11,309 bases of DNA from an uncultured Prevotellaceae bacterium (GTDB lineage Bacteria > Bacteroidota > Bacteroidia > Bacteroidales > Bacteroidaceae): NCBI GenBank assembly GCA_946415695.1, contig CAMKTM010000065.1:1-11309 (forward strand), written 5' to 3'. Positions 6,394 through 11,309 of this stretch are shown piece by piece. Every line of letters begins with the position of its first letter. Within the stretch, counting starts at the first letter, position 1. The translations under genes were made by a program, and so were the position numbers. Below the pieces are notes generated by a model. That model was not told where the DNA came from. It saw nothing but the letters and a program-made list of their open reading frames with translations, and searched no databases.

Positions 6394-7335
6394 TTATCTT
6401 TCCGCTCTCATCGGATTGTTGAGGAAGTCCTGATAGCTCAGCCTGATGCCGTCCTCCAGTTCGGTCTTGTATGTCCAGCCCAAAGCAGCAGCCTTCGAGA
6501 CATCGAGGAGCTTGCGAGGCGTGCCGTTCGGCCGTGTCGTGTCCCACTCAATCCTGCCTTTGTAGCCCACGACCTTAGCCACCAGCTCCGTCAGCGCCTT
6601 GATGGTCAGCTCTTTCCCCGTGCCGGCATTGACCGTTTCGTTGCCGCTGTAGTTGTTCATCAGGAAGACACAGAGGTTGGCCAGGTCGTCGACATAGAGG
6701 AACTCACGAAGCGGAGAGCCGTCGCCCCAGCAGGTCACGCTCTCGAGGCCTGCTTCCTTGGCTTCATGGAAACGGCGGATCAATGCCGGCAAGACGTGGC
6801 TGTGCTCCGGGTGGTAGTTGTCGTTCGGGCCGTAGAGGTTCGTCGGCATGACGGAGATATAGTCCGTGCCGTACTGACGGTTCAGGAACTCGCAGTACTT
6901 CAAACCGCTTATCTTGGCCAAAGCATAAGCCTCGTTGGTCTTCTCCAGCTCGCCTGTCAGCAGACAACTCTCGGGCATGGGCTGCGGCGCCATGCGGGGA
7001 TAGATGCACGAACTGCCGAGGAACTCGAGCTTCTTGCAGTCGTTCTTCCATGCTGCATGGATGACGTTCATCTCGAGCACCATGTTCTCGTACATGAAGT
7101 CTGCCAGAGCGGACTGGTTTGCCACGATGCCTCCCACCTTCGCTGCCGCGAGGAAGACGTATTCGGGCTTCTCTTCGGCGAAGAACTTCTCCACGGCTTC
7201 CTGCCTGGTCAGGTCAAGTTCCTTGTGCGTCCTTGTGATGATGTTGGTGTATCCCTGCCGTTGCAGTTCCCTCACTATCGCAGAGCCGACCATCCCCCGA
7301 TGGCCTGCAACATATATTTTTGAATTTAATTCCAT
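6394..7335 (-). CDS. fcl: GDP-L-fucose synthase
   Basis: This bifunctional epimerase/reductase turns GDP-4-keto-6-deoxy-D-mannose into GDP-L-fucose using NADPH, in the cytoplasm; it is the last step of the de novo pathway. The 313-residue length is typical. It is an extended short-chain dehydrogenase: the nucleotide-binding loop GHRGMVG is at 11-17, the catalytic Ser 108 lies in GSSCIYP, and the YxxxK pair is Tyr137/Lys141. Cys110 and His180 (in HSHVLPAL) line up with the epimerisation acid/base residues known in the E. coli enzyme. The start at 7335 (MELNSKIYVAGHRG) puts the Rossmann strand directly at the N-terminus. It is separated from gmd, its usual neighbour, by the GxxExxY gene and inverted repeats. 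No promoter match is seen upstream, so it probably depends on the manC promoter. Confidence 0.95.
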   Translation of the reverse strand: MELNSKIYVAGHRGMVGSAIVRELQRQGYTNIITRTHKELDLTRQEAVEKFFAEEKPEYVFLAAAKVGGIVANQSALADFMYENMVLEMNVIHAAWKNDCKKLEFLGSSCIYPRMAPQPMPESCLLTGELEKTNEAYALAKISGLKYCEFLNRQYGTDYISVMPTNLYGPNDNYHPEHSHVLPALIRRFHEAKEAGLESVTCWGDGSPLREFLYVDDLANLCVFLMNNYSGNETVNAGTGKELTIKALTELVAKVVGYKGRIEWDTTRPNGTPRKLLDVSKAAALGWTYKTELEDGIRLSYQDFLNNPMRAER

Positions 7336-7357
7336 TTCACACTGAGTATGTCTTTTT

Positions 7358-7385
7358 CACACAGAAAGCACAGAAATCACAGAAA
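7358..7385. repeat. Left arm of a 28-bp inverted repeat flanking the GxxExxY gene
   Basis: The arm reads CACACAGAAAG followed by CACAGAAATCACAGAAA. The reverse complement of 7876-7903 matches it at 27 of 28 positions. Internally it is a CACAGAAA-type near-tandem repeat. It lies between the GxxExxY stop and the fcl start. Confidence 0.85.
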
Positions 7386-7488
7386 AAAGCTCGCATAACT
7401 GCTCGCAGTCAGCTGTTATCCATTGCTCTTCCGTCGGTTTATATACATATTACCCGTTCTTTCTGTTTTCTTAAATTATGTGTAACTT

Positions 7489-7860
7489 TTAATTGACTAT
7501 TCGTTTGATTGATGTAAGAATGTTGTCCGTGTTGAAATTGACAAGGAGGCCAACTCTCTTATTCATAAGCCGAAGATACGTTAGCAGCTGTTTGGCAAAG
7601 ACCTTCTTCATTTCTTCAACGGATTTCAGCTCAACGATTATTTCATCTTCAACAAGAAGGTCGAGGCGAAGTTCCGTATTCAACAGATTTCCTTTATACT
7701 GAATAGGCACTTGCAACTGACGTTTCACTTGCAGGTTGCGCTGTGCCAATTCAAAGGCTAATGCTTCCTCATACACAGATTCAAGCAGTCCTGGCCCCAA
7801 AGCCTTATAGACGTCGTATATGGCGCCACGAACCTCGTAAGTAATCTCGTCGCAAGTCAT
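7489..7860 (-). CDS. GxxExxY protein (PD-(D/E)XK-like)
   Basis: This small protein (123 residues from the start used) belongs to the GxxExxY family, named for a motif visible here as GPGLLESVYEEAL (Gly24, Glu27, Tyr30). Further on, RLDLLVEDEIIVELKSV gives Asp67 and the Glu77-x-Lys79 pair, with Gln91 in KQLLTYL, an arrangement like PD-(D/E)XK nuclease folds. The biological role of the family is not established, so no function is claimed. An ATG at 7872 would add MPCK; the ATG at 7860 (MTCDEITYEV) resembles the usual N-terminus better. The gene interrupts the gmd-fcl pair and is bracketed by 28-bp inverted repeats, one arm ending 3 bp from the upstream ATG. Its AT content is visibly higher than that of gmd and fcl, which fits an inserted cassette. 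Confidence 0.88.
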   Translation of the reverse strand: MTCDEITYEVRGAIYDVYKALGPGLLESVYEEALAFELAQRNLQVKRQLQVPIQYKGNLLNTELRLDLLVEDEIIVELKSVEEMKKVFAKQLLTYLRLMNKRVGLLVNFNTDNILTSIKRIVN

Positions 7861-7875
7861 TTTGCAAGGCAAAAC

Positions 7876-7903
7876 TTTCTGTGATTTCTGTGATTTCTGT
7901 GTG
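7876..7903. repeat. Right arm of the 28-bp inverted repeat flanking the GxxExxY gene
   Basis: The arm is three TTTCTGTG-type units and is the reverse complement of 7358-7385 with one mismatch. It sits between the gmd stop codon and the GxxExxY start, in the leader of the latter. Confidence 0.85.
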
Positions 7904-7927
7904 AGCTTCGAGTTTTTAGATGTTCTC

Positions 7928-9034
7928 TTACTTCACGATGCCTTTCTCGAGGTATTCGGCGAGGTTGGTGCGGACTTTTTCTGCGGCGCCTTCGGCTGCT
8001 ACCTTGCCCATGTCGTGGTCCACCATGAGCTTGACGAGTTGTTCGAAGCTGGTCTTGGCGGGGTTCCAGCCGAGCTTTGCCTTTGCTTTTGTCGGGTCGC
8101 CCCAGAGGTTGACCACGTCGGTGGGACGGTAGAAGTCTGCGCTTACTTCGACCAGCGTCTTGCCGACGAGGTGGTCGGGGCCGCCTACGCAGATGCCTTT
8201 CTCGTTGATTCCTTCTCCTTCGAACTTGAGTTCTATGCCGACGTGGCGGAAGGCGAGGTCGGTGAACTCACGGACGGAGTGCTGTACACCTGTGGCGATG
8301 ACGAAGTCTTCGGGTGTCTCGTGCTGGAGGATGAGCCACATGCATTCCACATAGTCCTTGGCGTAGCCCCAGTCGCGCAACGAGTCGAGGTTGCCCAGGT
8401 AGAGTTTCTCCTGCTTGCCCTGCGCGATGCGTGCTGCGGCGAGGGTAATCTTTCGGGTGACAAACGTCTCGCCTCGGCGCTCGCTCTCGTGGTTGAAGAG
8501 GATGCCGGAGCAGCAGAACATGCCGTATGCCTCACGGTATTCCTTGACGATCCAAAAGCCGTAGAGCTTGGCGACGGCGTAGGGACTGTAGGGATGGAAG
8601 GGCGTGTTTTCGTTCTGCGGCACTTCCTCCACCTTGCCATACAGTTCGGAAGTGGATGCCTGATAGATGCGACATGTCTTCTCCAGATGGTTGGTTCGGA
8701 CGGCTTCGAGTATGCGGAGCACGCCCACGGCATCGACGTCGGCCGTGAACTCCGGGGCGTCGAAGCTGACTTGCACGTGGCTTTGTGCTGCCAGGTTGTA
8801 TATCTCGGTGGGCTGAACCAAGTCAACGAGTTTGACGAGCGACATGGAATCGCCCATGTCGGCATAGTGGAGATGGAAGTGAGGCTTGCCCTCGAGATGT
8901 GCGATGCGTTCGCGGTAGTCCACAGAGCTGCGGCGGATGATGCCGTGCACTTCGTACCCTTTGGCGAGGAGCAATTCGCTCAGGTACGATCCGTCCTGCC
9001 CCGTCACGCCAGTGATTAGAGCAATTTTGTTCAT
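7928..9034 (-). CDS. gmd: GDP-mannose 4,6-dehydratase
   Basis: This enzyme converts GDP-D-mannose to GDP-4-keto-6-deoxy-D-mannose with a tightly bound NADP, the first committed step to GDP-L-fucose (cytoplasm). It has 368 residues, normal for the family. It is an extended short-chain dehydrogenase: the binding loop GVTGQDG is at 9-15 and RRSS (34-37) follows the second strand as in NADP-binding members. The catalytic residues are Thr128 and Glu130 in STSELYG, with Tyr152/Lys156 in PYAVAK, matching Thr132, Glu134, Tyr156 and Lys160 of E. coli Gmd. RDWGYAKDYVE is the conserved substrate-site segment. It is the second gene of the manC operon, 58 bp after manC, and its product feeds Fcl. Confidence 0.96.
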   Translation of the reverse strand: MNKIALITGVTGQDGSYLSELLLAKGYEVHGIIRRSSVDYRERIAHLEGKPHFHLHYADMGDSMSLVKLVDLVQPTEIYNLAAQSHVQVSFDAPEFTADVDAVGVLRILEAVRTNHLEKTCRIYQASTSELYGKVEEVPQNENTPFHPYSPYAVAKLYGFWIVKEYREAYGMFCCSGILFNHESERRGETFVTRKITLAAARIAQGKQEKLYLGNLDSLRDWGYAKDYVECMWLILQHETPEDFVIATGVQHSVREFTDLAFRHVGIELKFEGEGINEKGICVGGPDHLVGKTLVEVSADFYRPTDVVNLWGDPTKAKAKLGWNPAKTSFEQLVKLMVDHDMGKVAAEGAAEKVRTNLAEYLEKGIVK

Positions 9035-9058
9035 TCGTCGGATATTATTGAGTTGTGA

Positions 9059-9084
9059 CGTTATAACGGAAAGGCGTTATAACG
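9059..9084. repeat. Paired CGTTATAACG palindromes between manC and gmd
   Basis: The perfect 10-bp palindrome CGTTATAACG occurs twice (9059-9068 and 9075-9084), separated by GAAAGG, with a centre-to-centre distance of 16 bp. The two copies can also fold together into a 10-bp stem with a 6-nt loop in RNA. The site sits in the 58-bp gap between manC and gmd and has no T run, so it is more likely an operator or an intercistronic mRNA hairpin than a terminator. Confidence 0.7.
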
Positions 9085-9092
9085 ACTTTTGT

Positions 9093-10157
9093 TTATTTTT
9101 CTTCGCTGAACTGCTTGATGCGCTGCTCGTCGGAGAGGCGGCAGATGAGCAGGGTGTTGTCGCATTCTGCCACGATGTAGCCGTCCAGTCCCTGCACGAC
9201 GACGCGTTTCTCCTGCGTGGCGTGAATCATGCAATTTGTGGTTTCATAGACGTCGATGTTCTTCCCAATGAGTGCATTGCCGTGGATGTCGCGCTCGGAA
9301 TTGCCGAGCAGGGAGCCCCAAGTGCCCAGGTCGCTCCATCCGAAGCTGGCGGGGAAGACGTAAATCTCCTCGGCTTTCTCCATGATGGCGTAGTCGATGG
9401 AGATGCTTTCGCACTGCGGGAAGGCCTTGTTGATGGCGTCCTGTTCCTTTGCAGTTCCATAGACGGGGAGCAAGTCCTCGAATATCTTTGAGAGGGTTGG
9501 CTGATAGACGCGCAGGGCATTGGCAATGGTGCCGACGTTCCAGATGAAGATGCCGGAGTTCCAGAAGAAGTTGTTTTTCTGAATGTAGCGTTGGGCGGTT
9601 TCGATGTCCGGCTTCTCTTTGAAGGAATCCACGCGGAAGATTTCCTTGTTGCGGGCTGTCGAGTAGGAGAGGTCGGCCTGTATGTAGCCGTAGCCTGTCT
9701 CGGGGCGGTTGGGCTTCATGCCAAGCGTAACCATGGCATCCGACTCGGACACGAACTTCAGGCTTGAGTTAATGACGCGCTGAAACTCTGTGACGTCCAT
9801 CACGATGGCATCGCTCGGCGTTACCACGATGTTGGCTTTGGGGTCTTGCGACTTGATGCGCCAACTGGCGTAGGCAATGCAGGGAGCGGTGTTCCTGCGG
9901 CATGGCTCCAGCAGGACGTGGTTCCAGGGTATCTCGGGCAATTGCTCACGGACGATGTTCAAATATGATGCCGACGTGACGACCCAAGTGTTCTGAGCGG
10001 GAATGATTGTCTTGAATCTGTCAAAGGTCAACTGTATGAGAGTTCTTCCGAAGCCCATTACATCGACGAACTGCTTCGGCCTCTGCGGTGAACTCATAGG
10101 CCAGAAGCGGCTTCCTACGCCGCCTGCCATGATTACCAAATGACTGTGCGCTTCCAT
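9093..10157 (-). CDS. manC: Mannose-1-phosphate guanylyltransferase
   Basis: This enzyme makes GDP-mannose from mannose-1-phosphate and GTP, supplying Gmd (cytoplasm). It has 354 residues from the start chosen, the length of a single-domain form without the C-terminal phosphomannose isomerase domain found in bifunctional ManC. Motifs: the nucleotide-binding signature MAGGVGSRFWPMS (10-22) with RPKQF (26-30), TPSD near 113, ETGYGYI (153-159), FFWNSGIF (197-204), DYAIMEK (255-261) and GWSDLGTW (273-280). An in-frame ATG at 10193 is rejected because the promoter -7 box lies at 10180-10187, downstream of it; ATG 10157 lies just after the expected transcription start and leads straight into the catalytic signature. 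It is the first gene of the GDP-fucose operon. Confidence 0.93.
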   Translation of the reverse strand: MEAHSHLVIMAGGVGSRFWPMSSPQRPKQFVDVMGFGRTLIQLTFDRFKTIIPAQNTWVVTSASYLNIVREQLPEIPWNHVLLEPCRRNTAPCIAYASWRIKSQDPKANIVVTPSDAIVMDVTEFQRVINSSLKFVSESDAMVTLGMKPNRPETGYGYIQADLSYSTARNKEIFRVDSFKEKPDIETAQRYIQKNNFFWNSGIFIWNVGTIANALRVYQPTLSKIFEDLLPVYGTAKEQDAINKAFPQCESISIDYAIMEKAEEIYVFPASFGWSDLGTWGSLLGNSERDIHGNALIGKNIDVYETTNCMIHATQEKRVVVQGLDGYIVAECDNTLLICRLSDEQRIKQFSEEK

Positions 10158-10179
10158 ATATAGATAATGTATCAGATTG

Positions 10180-10211
10180 CAAAGGTAAAACAATCTTCGC
10201 GATTGGACAAA
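10180..10211 (-). promoter_or_regulatory. Promoter of the manC-gmd-GxxExxY-fcl-xylanase operon
   Basis: On the minus strand TTTG (10211-10208) is followed by 20 bp and TACCTTTG (10187-10180), an exact Bacteroidota promoter. The start point should fall near 10173-10175, giving a leader of under 20 nt before ATG 10157. No comparable promoter was found upstream of gmd, the GxxExxY gene, fcl or the xylanase gene. Confidence 0.8.
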
Positions 10212-10407
10212 GAATGGGGGCAGAAAATTCCGTTAGAATGTAAAAAAATGTATAAAAACATCGGCATCATGGGCTATCTGCAACGCAGATTTCTGTTTGT
10301 CGTGATTCCGACGAATTCAATCTGACTCAATTTTGAGGGCTTGTCGATGTGGCCCGACGGCGCCCGAACCGTGATTTCCGGGTTTGGAAAGACACTCGTC
10401 GAACGGG
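10212..10407. other. Intergenic DNA without a recognisable gene
   Basis: No coding frame with family resemblance is visible on either strand. The stretch contains only short dyads such as ATCTGC-AAC-GCAGAT (around 10277-10291). It begins at the manC promoter and runs into the 22-bp array at 10408. Confidence 0.5.
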
Positions 10408-10517
10408 TCTGTTTCAATAACCCTGTAGGCTTGTTTCAATAAGAGCGTGCCTTTATTGCCAACGAGGCACGCTCTTATTGTCAACGAGGCACGCCTTTAT
10501 TGCCATAAGAGCGTGCC
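10408..10517. repeat. Five-unit 22-bp tandem array with inverted variable halves
   Basis: Units start at 10408, 10430, 10452, 10474 and 10496. Each has an 11-bp half of the type TTTATTGCCAA (others: TCTGTTTCAAT, CTTGTTTCAAT, CTTATTGTCAA, TTTATTGCCAT). The second 11-bp half is either AAGAGCGTGCC (units 2 and 5) or the partly inverted CGAGGCACGCT/C (units 3 and 4); unit 1 has AACCCTGTAGG. There are no spacers. The inverted halves create several long hairpins. Confidence 0.75.
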
Positions 10518-10525
10518 TCGTTTTT
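10437..10525 (+). terminator. Terminator-like hairpin pair with competing arms
   Basis: Arm 10437-10452 pairs perfectly with 10465-10480 (16 bp). Arm 10483-10494 pairs with 10511-10522 (12 bp) and runs into TTTTT at 10521-10525, as in an intrinsic terminator in the + direction. Alternatively 10461-10478 pairs perfectly with 10505-10522 (18 bp). No gene precedes it on the + strand, so what it would terminate is unclear. Confidence 0.5.
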
Positions 10526-10762
10526 GGGGATGACCTGCGATGCGGTGGAACAAGAAGGTGGCTCTCCGTCGCACTCGCGTTCGTTGGAGTTGGACTTGAC
10601 GCGTGAAGTTGGACAAGTAAACGTGCCAAACTTCAGCACGACGCACGTCAACTTTTGCCACTTCACACGTCATGTTAGCCATTTTCCCGCAGATAGTCCA
10701 TGCACTTTACCTGCCTTTGTAAAACATATTTCTCATTCTTCCTTCTTTTTTGATTTTTGAAT
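10526..10762. other. Intergenic DNA with degenerate 22-bp periodicity
   Basis: No convincing gene is present; short open frames occur in several phases on both strands with repeat-like, low-complexity composition. Related 11-mers recur every 22 bp: ACTTGACGCGT (10594), AGTAAACGTGC (10616), ACGACGCACGT (10638) and ACTTCACACGT (10660). This suggests a decayed version of the neighbouring array. From 10738 the DNA becomes T-rich and leads into the promoter. Confidence 0.45.
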
Positions 10763-10793
10763 TTTGATTTTTGAATTATTCTTTGTACCTTTG
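10763..10793 (+). promoter_or_regulatory. Promoter of the V-type ATPase subunit D gene
   Basis: TTTG at 10763-10766, a 19-bp spacer and TACCTTTG at 10786-10793 match the Bacteroidota promoter exactly. The start point should lie near 10800, leaving a leader of roughly 30-35 nt before ATG 10834. Confidence 0.8.
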
Positions 10794-10833
10794 CGCCCGT
10801 ATTAACGAAAGAACATTGAAGTCAAACATAGAT

Positions 10834-11309
10834 AATGGCTATAAAGTTTCAATATAACAAGACCTCGCTGCAGCAGATCGAGAAAGCCTTGAAGATGCGT
10901 CAGCGCACGCTGCCCATCATCAAGAGCAAGGAGACGGCGCTGCGACTGGAGGTGAAGAAAAGCAAGGCTGAAGCCGACGAGCTGGAACGCAAGTTGCAGA
11001 GTCAGATCGAGGGTTACGAGAAGATGTATGCCCTTTGGGGCGAGTTCGACACCTCGCTCGTCAGTCTCGACGACGTGGAGCTGGCTGTCAAGAAGATTGC
11101 CGGCGTGCGCGTCCCCGTGCTCAACAACATAAGCCTGAAGGTGAAGCCCTTCGGTCTGTTCAGCGCTCCGAAGTGGTACTTCGACGGCATCAAGCTCCTG
11201 CAAGGCCTTGCCAAGACTGCCGTGGAGCGCGAGTTCGTCTTTGCCAAACTGCATCTGCTGGAACATGCCCGCAAGAAGACCACACAGAAGGTGAACCTCT
11301 TCGAGAAGG
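10834..11309 (+). CDS. atpD: V-type ATP synthase/ATPase subunit D, incomplete at the window edge
   Basis: Subunit D is the central-stalk rotor subunit of V/A-type ATPases, lying inside the A3B3 head and coupling ATP turnover to rotation of the membrane ring. The window holds 158 codons from MAIKFQYNKTSLQQIEKAL; the family is about 200 residues, so the C-terminal helix is missing. Residues 1-70 form the expected long charged coiled-coil helix (LRLEVKKSKAEADELERKLQ). A middle segment (80-110) follows, then the second long helix begins and ends at the conserved TTQKVNLFEK, corresponding to the R-x-N-A-L-E region of other D subunits. It has its own promoter and begins a + strand unit. The A, B and E subunit genes that usually precede D in Bacteroidota are not upstream here. 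Confidence 0.88.

Noticed and set aside
7862..9019. 385-residue + strand open frame opposite gmd
   Set aside because: Gmd on the minus strand has all catalytic motifs; the + frame is an antisense shadow with unusual Val/Asp/Ala composition.
10157..10193. Upstream ATG of manC at 10193
   Set aside because: The operon's -7 promoter box at 10180-10187 lies within this extension, so the extra 12 codons would not be in the mRNA, and they add no family sequence.
10524..10760. 78-residue + strand frame and overlapping minus-strand frames in the intergenic region
   Set aside because: Several frames are open at once over degenerate repeats, no family is recognisable, and the frame starts inside the terminator-like hairpin and T run.

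Overview
The window looks like a chromosomal segment of a Bacteroidota bacterium of the Prevotella type. Three things point there. The promoters fit the Bacteroidota pattern TTTG-N19/20-TAnnTTTG (three clear matches). Ribosome binding sites are weak or absent. The gene content is also typical: a BspA-like TpLRR surface protein with a type IX-like C-terminus, a GxxExxY protein, a V-type ATPase and a GH10 xylanase. No database search was possible, so the genus is an inference.

Layout, left to right. Bases 1-55 are the last codons of a glyceraldehyde-3-phosphate dehydrogenase gene (+), followed by a strong double-hairpin terminator. Bases 175-390 hold a Bacteroidota promoter and a stretch that folds into several hairpins, probably a small RNA or a structured leader. 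Next come an unrecognised lipoprotein (443-1564, +) and, 42 bp later, a large secreted leucine-rich-repeat protein (1607-4867, +) built from 170-residue repeats. Two of its repeats share a 399-bp identical DNA stretch. A second copy of the gap-type terminator follows at 4969-5034, so the RNA/lipoprotein/BspA block lies between direct repeats of the terminator element.

The convergent intergenic region (4868-5289) also carries three tandem 22-bp near-palindromes and a long hairpin that probably ends the minus-strand operon. That operon reads right to left from a promoter at 10180-10211: manC, gmd, a GxxExxY gene, fcl, then a GH10 xylanase. ManC, Gmd and Fcl form the complete route from mannose-1-phosphate to GDP-L-fucose, the donor for fucosylated surface glycans. 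The GxxExxY gene sits between gmd and fcl, bracketed by 28-bp inverted repeats, and looks like an insertion. The xylanase is functionally unrelated and appears to share the transcript.

Bases 10212-10762 contain no convincing gene. They hold a five-unit 22-bp tandem array whose arms can pair in alternative ways and end in a T-run, then a more degenerate stretch with the same period. A good promoter at 10763-10793 then drives the V-type ATPase subunit D gene (10834 to the window edge, incomplete).

The metabolic genes are ordinary. The more unusual material is between them: the repeated terminator element, the two 22-bp-period arrays, the inverted-repeat-flanked GxxExxY cassette, the putative structured RNA and the recently duplicated BspA repeats.
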